Positions 10,165 to 17,300 of a stretch of 64,000 nt of DNA are shown piece by piece (the first letter of the stretch is position 1; each line of letters starts with the position of its first letter). Under the pieces are notes generated by a model. That model was not told the origin of the DNA, did not search any database, and saw only the letters and a list, made by a program, of their open reading frames with translations. The position numbers and the translations under genes were made by a program. Source of the DNA: Zelonia costaricensis (Eukaryota > Euglenozoa > Kinetoplastea > Trypanosomatida > Trypanosomatidae). Location of the stretch: assembly GCA_030849075.1 (NCBI GenBank), contig JASAOO010003500.1:1-64000 (forward strand), written 5' to 3'.

Positions 10165-10174
10165 AAAAGAAAAA
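10165..10174 (-). terminator. T-run after tRNA-Sec, possible RNA polymerase III terminator
   Basis: Reading the minus strand, tRNA-Sec ends in GGCG and is followed five bases later by TTTTTCTTTT. A run of four or more T residues is the usual Pol III stop. In Trypanosoma brucei this tRNA has been reported to be made by Pol II, so the run may or may not be used. Confidence 0.6.
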
Positions 10175-10179
10175 CGGTA

Positions 10180-10267
10180 CGCCACGAAGGCCGAATCGAA
10201 CGGCTGTGAGGACAGCTCACCTACGGGTTTGAAGCCCGCACCCAGCACCAGCTGAGCTCATCGCGGC
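10180..10267 (-). tRNA. tRNA-Sec: selenocysteine tRNA, tRNA-Sec(UCA)
   Basis: The 88-nt sequence folds as a eukaryotic tRNA-Sec. The 5' end GCCGCGATG pairs with CTTCGTGGC to give the long acceptor (with one U-U mismatch, as in the human gene) and G is the discriminator. The D-stem has six pairs (GCTCAG with CTGGGT). The anticodon loop CTTCAAA carries the UCA anticodon (plus 10230-10232), which reads UGA. A long variable arm (GTGAG-CTGTC-CTCAC) follows, then the four-pair T-stem GCCG-TTCGATT-CGGC. It delivers selenocysteine at recoded UGA codons. It lies on the same strand as, and between, protein-coding genes of the array. No CCA is encoded, as expected. Confidence 0.96.
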
Positions 10268-10285
10268 TCGGTGCGCGACACAAGA

Positions 10286-10360
10286 CCGCGTGTGGTGGGC
10301 CTCGAACCCACGTCGGAGGACTCAGAGCGACACACACGCGGACCGCTACGCCATAGCTGC
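10286..10360 (-). ncRNA. tRNA-like element with box A and box B, 18 nt upstream of tRNA-Sec
   Basis: On the minus strand there is a box A match TGGCGTAGCGG (plus 10343-10353) and a box B/T-arm GTGGG-TTCGAGG-CCCAC (plus 10295-10311). The T-arm is flanked by the perfect nine-base inverted repeat CCGCGTGTG (10333-10341) and CACACGCGG (10286-10294). A canonical cloverleaf cannot be drawn: the seven bases before box A (GCAGCTA) do not pair with the bases after the T-arm, and no five-pair anticodon stem with U33 is visible. No T-run separates it from tRNA-Sec. It could be a degenerate tRNA, an external Pol III promoter for tRNA-Sec, or a noncanonical tRNA-like RNA such as the SRP-associated sRNA-76/85 of trypanosomatids. 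The last two are inference. Confidence 0.55.
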
Positions 10361-10944
10361 AGCAGGTGAGGCGCGCCCACTCGAGGGACATCGGATGGAC
10401 GTGACGTGTGTGTTGTCGAGTGCGTGAGTGTGTCGTGCGTCGGGGAAAGCGACCGCACGCATGTGTGTTCGTGTGTGTGTGTGCGTGTGTTGAAGGGGAG
10501 GGAGGGAAGGCGGGAGGAGGAGGCGGGAGGCTGCACGGAGGCGCGCGTTGTACAGACGAACACATGCACGCGCCTTGGCGAGGCGGGGTGAGAGAAGTGT
10601 GCGCTGGGGGTGGACACACACAGGGTGGGGGGAACGGGGTCGGCTGTCTTGGCGTCGCCCGCACGGCAAGACACTGGCGGGAAAGAGCTCGGCATGCATC
10701 CCGTCCAGTCGCACAGCGGCTAAGCCGTGTCGCTCAACGCCGAACTCGGCGTGTCGCGCGGACACGGTGTGCTTCCGGAACTTTGGCTTCACCTTGGCTT
10801 CTGTAGGCTCTATGCAACAGCTCCACGAAAACAGGCCGGGGGGCATCACGCACGCACACCGCGTGTGTGACGAGGAGTGGAAGAGAAAGGGAAGACATGG
10901 GGAATGGATAGGAGAGGAGAGGACGCGGCAGCAGCGCCTGTCGG

Positions 10945-12957
10945 TCACGCAGTCGGTGCGGTGGGCGGAGGTGGCGCGAGCAGCACATCGAAGGCGTCAC
11001 CGTCGACGCGCACCGGTGCCGGTACGCCCAGCTGACCGTAGTACCGCGTCAGGGCCGTCAGCCAGGCCTCGTAGCGCGCCTCGGGAGTCGAAAGGGCCTC
11101 CGCTGCAGATGCCGCAGCCGCATTGGAGGCAGGCAGAGGCGCCGCCGCGATGGCCTTGCCGGTCTTGTGCCCCCGGCCCTTCGCGGTCTTGGCCGCCCCG
11201 CGGCTGGAGGACGCCGCTGTCTCTGCGACCGCCTCGGCGCACTCGGACGCTGGGGCGGCAGCAGCGGCCGACAGCGTCCACACCACCCAGCGGCTCTCCG
11301 CCGACCCGCTCAGCACCTCCGCCGCCACGAGCGGGAGCACGCAGCCGTCGCGCAGCTCCACGGCGAGGCCGCGGCGGGCGGGGCAGGCCACGACTGTCGC
11401 GATCGACGTCACGGGCAGCATCCCGTAGAAAGCGCGCGGCAGCCCGCCCGCCGCCCCCCTCGCCGGTTCATCAGGCCCCTCGTCGCCGGGGCTGCCGGGG
11501 CGCTGTGGATGCTGCTGCTGACGCGACATCAGATCGCTCGGGTTCGCCATGATCCACTTCAGGTGCGACGGCGTGCAGGTCAGCAGTGCCGTCACGCTGG
11601 CCGGCCCAGCAGGCGCTGCCGTGGCGGTGGCACCCTCTGGGGTGCTCGACGGGTCTGCACGGCGGTTCTTCCGGGTGCGAGACGCTACGGACGCTGCTCG
11701 CGGTCGCTTCGCCCCAGTCACGGCCTCTTCCGCGTTGTCCCCTTCCTCCGCCTTGGCGTCCCCCTCCACCGCGGCATCAACCGCCGTGGCCGCACCGCCA
11801 CGAGCGCAGCGCGCGTCGAAGGTGACGTTGCCGAGCCGCACGATGTCGTACGCGATGGGCACAGGCAGCTCGGCAGCGGCCGCAGGCGCAGCGGCGGCAC
11901 CCGACACCACCGCAGGAGCCGGGCCGTCCTCCGCAGCAGGGGACACTGCGCGTGCGACGACCACGTCCTGCGGCGGGATCACGAGCGACGGGCTGCGGTG
12001 GCGGCTGGCGCTGCGCTGCGCCTCCCCCTCCCTGTTCTCGTCCGCCGCCTCCACAGCGGTGGGCGGCCCGGCCCGCTCCTCTGTCTGCGGCGACGCGAAG
12101 AGCTGCTGCGGCACGCCAGGCGGCGACTCCTCGCGGTGCGCACCCGAGCGCCGGCCAGACGACGCCGCTCGCCCACTGGCGGCCCCCGGGGTGGGGGTCG
12201 GCGTGGACAGCGGCAGGAGGGCGACCGCGGCTGCGGTCTTGCCCAGGGAGCGCTGCACCGTGGTCATCAGCGCGTGCGCCTCGGCAGCCAGCAGGTCATG
12301 CGCCGGGAGCACGAGCGGCGTGGCGGTGAAGTCGAACGCTTCCTCCGTCTCTGCCCGCACGCCCGTGTGAAGGTCGACGCGCCACTGCACGAGCTCGGGT
12401 CCCGTGTACGCATCGGCCGGCAGCGCCGCGCCCACCTCCACATCGCGCATGCCACCGAAGATGCACACATCGCCGTGGTGCAGCGGGGTGGGGTCGGTGC
12501 CGCTGACACGCGTGCCGTTGACGAAGGTGCCGTTGGAGCTGCACAGGTCTGTCACATACACGCACCACGAGCTGCGGCCCGCGTCGCCACTGCCTCGCTG
12601 CTGCTGCTGCGGGGTCTGCATGACGGCGTCAGCTGCGCTGCGCTGCGCCTCGTCCGCCGTGGCTGCAGTGCCGTCGCCGTGCCCGCCGACGTCGTCTGTG
12701 GAGAGCGGTGGTGGTGGTGCGGCCCCGGCGCTGGGGGAGCCCGCCGTCGTGTGCGCGGCTGTCTTCGCCGGCATTGCGAAGAGGCTGCAGTGCACCTGCG
12801 ACGAGAAGAGCAGCGTCGGGTCGAGCAGCACGCCGCAGTGCGCAGCGCGGCCGACGGTGACAGGGGTGCCGTCCACCGGCAGCGCGACCCGGAGCCGCCG
12901 GTCCAGCGCGGTGGGGCCCCGCACGAGCACGAACTCCACGTGAAAGGTGTCTGCCAT
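10945..12957 (-). CDS. FHA-domain protein
   Basis: A 670-residue protein, probably nuclear. The N-terminal forkhead-associated domain, which binds phosphothreonine peptides, is visible as VTVGRAAHCGVLLD (33-46), SSQVHCSLF (52-60) and, after a low-complexity insertion of about 65 residues, VTDLCSSNGTFVNGTRV (135-151) with LHHGDVCIFGG (159-169). GR, S..H and SNGTFVNG are the canonical FHA positions. A basic stretch KRPRAASVASRTRKNRR in the second half looks like a nuclear localisation signal. A second ordered piece near the C-terminus (TALLTCTPSHLKWIMANPSD, then FYGMLPVTSIATVV and RWVVWTLSA) may be a small domain I cannot name. The rest is alanine-rich. The ATG at 12957 is the first of the frame and lies six residues before the first FHA strand. 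Confidence 0.85.
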   Translation of the reverse strand: MADTFHVEFVLVRGPTALDRRLRVALPVDGTPVTVGRAAHCGVLLDPTLLFSSQVHCSLFAMPAKTAAHTTAGSPSAGAAPPPPLSTDDVGGHGDGTAATADEAQRSAADAVMQTPQQQQRGSGDAGRSSWCVYVTDLCSSNGTFVNGTRVSGTDPTPLHHGDVCIFGGMRDVEVGAALPADAYTGPELVQWRVDLHTGVRAETEEAFDFTATPLVLPAHDLLAAEAHALMTTVQRSLGKTAAAVALLPLSTPTPTPGAASGRAASSGRRSGAHREESPPGVPQQLFASPQTEERAGPPTAVEAADENREGEAQRSASRHRSPSLVIPPQDVVVARAVSPAAEDGPAPAVVSGAAAAPAAAAELPVPIAYDIVRLGNVTFDARCARGGAATAVDAAVEGDAKAEEGDNAEEAVTGAKRPRAASVASRTRKNRRADPSSTPEGATATAAPAGPASVTALLTCTPSHLKWIMANPSDLMSRQQQHPQRPGSPGDEGPDEPARGAAGGLPRAFYGMLPVTSIATVVACPARRGLAVELRDGCVLPLVAAEVLSGSAESRWVVWTLSAAAAAPASECAEAVAETAASSSRGAAKTAKGRGHKTGKAIAAAPLPASNAAAASAAEALSTPEARYEAWLTALTRYYGQLGVPAPVRVDGDAFDVLLAPPPPTAPTA

Positions 12958-13976
12958 GGTGCGTGGGCTCGTCTGATGACGTCGCGCGGAGCTGAGATTC
13001 TAAAAGCACGAGAAGGGAGGAGAGCGGGAGGGGTACAGGTACGGGAGTGAGGAGGGAGAAGGCGGGTCGCGGAGCTTTTGTGGGCTTGTGCGACGCTGCC
13101 TCACGGTCTATGCGCGTTTGTATGTGTTTGTGTGCCTGTGCGGGTTGCGCTGACAGAGCTGAACGATGAAGGCAAGTCTGTGTAGGCGTGAGTGTGGTCA
13201 CAAGTGCGCGCACCAGGGGGGTCCTCGATGCGAAGAGCGGAAGTGGAAAGGATGCCGCTGCCTCTCAGCTCCCCCGCGGGACGGCAGTTGGGCACCTGGT
13301 CCTTGAACCGAATCGAATGCACACACACAGACGCGCAGATGCACAATGTGCCGCAGGCGTTGACGGCGCTTGTGTGGAGTGCGATGCCGCGGGTCAGCTT
13401 CACGCGAGCAAGAGAATTCAGAGCCGGACAAGGCGGCGCACCGCAGGCAGAAGTGTGCAAGAGCAGGCATGGAACAGGGAGAGAGCGAGGGATGAAGTCT
13501 AAGATGGCGAACACTGCGTGGTACTGGTGTCACGTGATTCGGGCGTGCATTCGTGCAGTACACACAGACACGCACACATACACGCGCGCACACACACATG
13601 CACGCACACAGGTACGGGAAAAGATAGGGTGCAGCTGCTCGGTGCCGGTGGAACACGCCGGTGTCATCGGTAGACCTCGCACCCGCACAGGCCGCACTGT
13701 CGGCGCCGTCAGGTGGGAGGCAGAGTCGGTGTCAGCTTCCGCTTCGGCTGAGGTGACGCGTGTGCGCTCCTCGGTCGACTAGTACGCACGCACCGAGCCG
13801 AGGAGGGTAGGTTTGGGGAGGAGGATCAGCATTGCACGCGGTGAGACGCCGTAGACTTGTACATGACGTAGATGGAGGGGGGAAACCAACGGAAGAGAGT
13901 CCGCCGTGTGCACAGGCGCACATGCAGCGCGGGGGGAGGGGGGGGCCGAAGAAGGCAAGCCGCCGACCACCACAAC

Positions 13977-14014
<38 letters not shown>

Positions 14015-14075
14015 CGAGATGGCAACGCGCGTCTCTGCAGCAGGCCAGAGGCGGCTCTGCGTGTGTTGGCGATCT
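12958..14075. other. intergenic spacer
   Basis: No gene is seen. It has CA-rich sequence at 13560-13612, a G-run near 13931-13946, the (CA)16 repeat at 13982-14013, and purine-rich plus-strand stretches at 13008-13065. Confidence 0.6.
13982..14013. repeat. (CA)16 dinucleotide repeat
   Basis: A perfect 32-nt repeat in the spacer between the EF-hand and FHA genes, 62 bases from the EF-hand stop codon and in its 3' UTR. Confidence 0.95.
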
Positions 14076-14948
14076 TTACATGTTCATGGATGTCGCCCCA
14101 CCCGTGCGGCCCGTGATGGTGCGCGTGAACTCCGGCGGCCGGCCGTACTTGGGTGGCTTGTAGTCCGACGACGTCGCCTCCTTGCCGTACTCCTCACTCG
14201 TGGTTGTGAAGAGCGGGTGCTGGCGGCCCTCGCCAAGGAGTCGGCTCTGGCGCGAGTGCGTGCGCGACCCGAGCAGCCGCGCCGTCTCCTCCTCGTGCCG
14301 CACCTTCGGCCGATCGAGGCAGAAGGCGCGCGTGCACCACAGCTCGAAGTCGGTATCGTCCTTGATGGGCATGGAGATGCCGACGCAGTAGAGTCGCATC
14401 TCCGCCGCGGTCAGCTCCTCCATCGGCGTGCCGTCCGCCGCGCAGAAGGTGTCGAAGAAGTCGAGCAGCACGTCGTCCTCCGTGCGGGCCCCGCTGCGGA
14501 CATCGGGGTGGCGCATCACGTCGTACTCATCGCTCAGCATCACGTAGGCGATAGAGCCGGTGTTGTTGGGGTCGAGCTTGCGAAGGACCAGGTCGATGGC
14601 ATACCGCCGGCGCGGGGACAGCGGGGCGGTCAGCAGGCTCTGCAGGAGGGCCGCGGTGTCTATCAGCGGCGCCGCGGCCGCCGGGGACGCTGCCGCTGCC
14701 CCATCGGGGCTGTAGCTCGCACACAGACTCGCGAAGTCCTCGTCGGAGAGGAAGATGGAGAGATGGCGCAGGGCCTCCCGCACGGCGTCTGCCGGCGCGG
14801 TCGGGGCGAGGGCCTCGAGCTTGGTGGCGATGCGCCAGATTTGTTTGTTGCCGAGTCGCTCCGCCGCCTTCGTAAGAATCGTGCGAAGGAACGGCTTCTT
14901 GGCCAGCTCCGCCGATGAGGAGGAGGCCGCGGCGGTGGTGGAAGGCAT
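14076..14948 (-). CDS. calcyphosine-like EF-hand protein
   Basis: A 290-residue protein starting MPSTTAAASSSSAELAKKPF. The clearest EF-hand is at about 115-170, with the loop DPNNTGSIAYVM (126-137) followed by the phrase HPDVRSGARTEDDVLLDFFD, a pattern typical of calcyphosine and related ciliary EF-hand proteins. The last loop position is Met rather than Glu, so calcium binding may be weak. A second acidic loop-like piece (DEDFASLCASYSPDGA, 69-84) may be a degenerate EF-hand. The C-terminal 80 residues (KPPKYGRPPEFTRTITGRTG) are basic and extended, as often seen in axonemal proteins. A C/T-rich tract lies upstream of the ATG at 14948, supporting that start. Confidence 0.8.
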   Translation of the reverse strand: MPSTTAAASSSSAELAKKPFLRTILTKAAERLGNKQIWRIATKLEALAPTAPADAVREALRHLSIFLSDEDFASLCASYSPDGAAAASPAAAAPLIDTAALLQSLLTAPLSPRRRYAIDLVLRKLDPNNTGSIAYVMLSDEYDVMRHPDVRSGARTEDDVLLDFFDTFCAADGTPMEELTAAEMRLYCVGISMPIKDDTDFELWCTRAFCLDRPKVRHEEETARLLGSRTHSRQSRLLGEGRQHPLFTTTSEEYGKEATSSDYKPPKYGRPPEFTRTITGRTGGATSMNM

Positions 14949-15587
14949 GCGGCTATGGCGGGTTGAGGGAGGGAGGGGGGAAACGAGGAGGAGGAGAGGA
15001 GTCTGCTGTGGTGCGCTCCGACTCCAGGGTGGGGGGGGGGGGGAACAGTTGACTGCACGAGCTCGCTGGTGGGCAGAAGGGGGGTGGGACACGTATGAGG
15101 GAGAGAGGGACGGTGGGTAGGCCCAGTGTGTGTGTGTGTGGATCGGACGAGTTCAGGCAAGGCGGAGGAAGAAGAGCAGTATCTAACTTGCAGGCACGGA
15201 ATGAAGATGACGACATACAGCGTAGCGGCATCGGACGGGGGGGCAGGGGGGGCAGGTCGAAGAGCCGCGCACTGCCGCAGACGTCCTTGGGCTCCCGTCG
15301 CTTCACCCAGGCAATCACCACCATACACACACACACCTCCGGGTGCAGGACGCCCTGGACACGACTGCCAGTCGCCGTCGCGATGCACCGCACACACGCA
15401 CCCCTCGTCGCTGGCATGCGCATTTCGACTTCACACGTGTTCTTCGGTTCCTTTTACGATGTTGCCACACCCGATGGCTGATGCGTACCTCGACACACAC
15501 ACACACGCAAACGGTGCAACACCGACGCATGCCATGCGACCGCTACGCAGAACCGTCCTCTTTACCCACGCGGGCGGCCGCTCAGAG
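14949..15587. other. intergenic spacer
   Basis: No gene is seen. Purine-rich plus-strand blocks at 14965-15000, a G-run at 15030-15043, short GT and CA runs at 15127-15140 and 15495-15510. It serves as EF-hand leader and 3' UTR of the 213-aa membrane protein. Confidence 0.6.
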
Positions 15588-16229
15588 TTACTCGGACTTG
15601 TTTGCGCGGTCCTCGGCGGGCGCCCGGAAGGCCGTCAGCGCGGCCACCGAGAGGAGCGCCGCCGTCACGGCCGTGCCGGCCACCGGCACGCCCGCCGCCG
15701 CGCCCGCCACGGCGCCCACGACGTGCAGACCCCACGCCGCACCCGCCGCGGCGGACTTCCCCGACGTGAAGCTACGGCACATCGCTAGCATCGCGATGAG
15801 GCTGAGGAAGGCCTCGGCGCCGGCGGCCAGGTTGGCGGCCTCAAAGCCACGGCTCGCCATCGAGTGGTACCACGGGAACCACCGGAAGAGCACCGTCCAG
15901 CACGTGCACCACATCGTCGCCACCGCAGCCCCGGTGTCGCAGTCGCCGCAGTCGTGCAGGTGCATCACCTTGGCAGCCCTGGCGTCGCCGAGGACGTAGG
16001 AGCAGAAGGCGATCGTGATGAGGGGCAGCAGCGCGCCCTGCACGGCCACCTGCGCCACGAGCATGTCCGGCGGCACGGCGGTGGCAATCGTGGACTGGGC
16101 GAGCTGCACCACAGCCATGACGAAGCCGAGCTTGACAAGACTGCCGAGGGCGATGTTGTGGCCGCGCACCATCGCGGCGAGCGGGATTATCATCAGCCCG
16201 TACACGCTGAAGTTGGCGATGAGGCCCAT
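15588..16229 (-). CDS. small multipass membrane protein, possibly TMEM147-like
   Basis: A 213-residue protein with about six hydrophobic segments: ANFSVYGLMIIPLAAMV (5-21), a long one around FVMAVVQLAQSTIATAV (36-52), VAVQGALLPLITIAFCSYVL (61-80), a Trp/Cys-rich stretch (MWCTCWTVLFRWFPWY), LAAGAEAFLSLIAMLAMC, and an alanine/valine-rich C-terminal pair. The opening (short N-terminus, Y..A hydrophobic, G..K.G....VQL.....AT..P) recalls TMEM147, an ER protein of similar length that partners nicalin and NOMO. That similarity is a visual pattern match only. It could equally be an unrelated conserved kinetoplastid membrane protein. The ATG at 16229 is unambiguous. Confidence 0.72.
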   Translation of the reverse strand: MGLIANFSVYGLMIIPLAAMVRGHNIALGSLVKLGFVMAVVQLAQSTIATAVPPDMLVAQVAVQGALLPLITIAFCSYVLGDARAAKVMHLHDCGDCDTGAAVATMWCTCWTVLFRWFPWYHSMASRGFEAANLAAGAEAFLSLIAMLAMCRSFTSGKSAAAGAAWGLHVVGAVAGAAAGVPVAGTAVTAALLSVAALTAFRAPAEDRANKSE

Positions 16230-16293
16230 GACTGCGGCACACGTTCCTGTTCTTTGTTTCTGCCAACGTGGAAGTCACAAGGGCGAGTTTGAC

Positions 16294-16321
16294 NGGGGGG
16301 GGGGGGGGGGGGGGGGGGGGG
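16294..16321. repeat. poly-G run (27 G) preceded by an N
   Basis: The transcript carries this as about 27 C residues. It ends roughly 34 nt upstream of a TTGGCAG acceptor-like sequence before the 213-aa gene, so it occupies the place of a polypyrimidine tract. The adjacent N suggests the true length is uncertain. Confidence 0.85.
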
Positions 16322-16407
16322 TGAGGAGTGTGAGGAGTGGGCGAGGCGCACGTGTTTTCGCTGTGCGAGTGAAGGGAGAGGCAGGGCGGGATGTGCATGT
16401 GCGTAAG

Positions 16408-16410
<3 letters not shown>

Positions 16411-16438
<28 letters not shown>
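16411..16438. repeat. (GT)14 dinucleotide repeat
   Basis: A perfect repeat in the spacer, followed by further interrupted GT runs up to about 16483. Confidence 0.95.
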
Positions 16439-16441
<3 letters not shown>

Positions 16442-17300
16442 TGTGTGGTCGCGGTGGTGTGGGTTGGTGTGTGTGTGTGTGCCAAAGGGGGTAGGAAGGG
16501 GGGAGAAAAGAAAAGGGCGAATGGAGAGTCGGTAACGGGAAAGGCGTGGCATGACACAGCATGGAGCGTCGGGGGGAGGGGAGGGGGAGGAATGGCGGAA
16601 GAGAGACTGAGAGCCGAAGTTGCAGCTCTAAAGCCCGCGATTGCGAGGAAGCCGCTGATGCCCGCCTTCGCCCCCCCCTTCCCTTCTCTCCACTCTCTGC
16701 GCCGCTCCTGCAGTGCTCTGCCCTGCGATTGCGCGTGCTCTCTGACGCGGGGTGGTCGAGGACAGCGATGGGGGGCCTCCTGTAATCACATGATTGCACG
16801 TGTGCAACTCCGCGCACATCGAGAGTGTGTGTGTGTGTGTGACCTTGCAGACGTGGAATGCTGCCGCGCACGCAATGAACGCGGGGAGGGAGGAGAGGAG
16901 AGAGAACGACGGGAGAACTGAAGAGGTACCGGCAGTGGTACAATAGTAGCTCAGCCCCCTCCCACACACACACACAGAGATACCCACACACGCACCCACA
17001 CACGCACGCACCCACACACGCACGAACGTCTTGCGCTGTGACGGGGGTGGGCCGTGAGGGAGGGAGAGGGGGAAGAGGGGGAGGGGGGTGCGTGAGTCGG
17101 GCGGCTGGAGAGAGCAGCGGAAGCAAGACCGAACGAGTAGGATAGGAGGCGCGCTGCGCGGTGCGAGTGGGGAGGGTGACCGGTTGTGTGGGCGGTTGAG
17201 GCGAAAGGGAAGAGAAGTTGGGAGGCGGCAGCGGCACGGAAAGGCCCTAGACACACACAAAGACACACGCACACAAACGCACGCGAGCTTTGACGACTGG

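Larger units (their letters stand above)
9849..10944. other. intergenic spacer holding tRNA-Sec and a tRNA-like element
   Basis: No protein gene is seen. Besides the two RNA features (10180-10267 and 10286-10360) it holds GT runs near 9880-9902 and 10467-10490 and purine-rich sequence on the plus strand. The interval lies between the 82-aa gene and the FHA-domain gene. Confidence 0.6.
16230..17300. other. intergenic spacer with homopolymer and dinucleotide repeats
   Basis: No gene is seen. It holds an N at 16294, the 27-G run, the (GT)14 repeat, a CA-rich block (about 16962-17032), and purine-rich plus-strand sequence at 17045-17110. It forms the 3' UTR of the 1025-aa gene and the leader of the 213-aa gene. 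Confidence 0.65.

Noticed and set aside
11167..13050. Plus-strand open frame of about 627 residues opposite the FHA gene
   Set aside because: Antisense of a gene with a recognisable FHA domain; no motif of its own.
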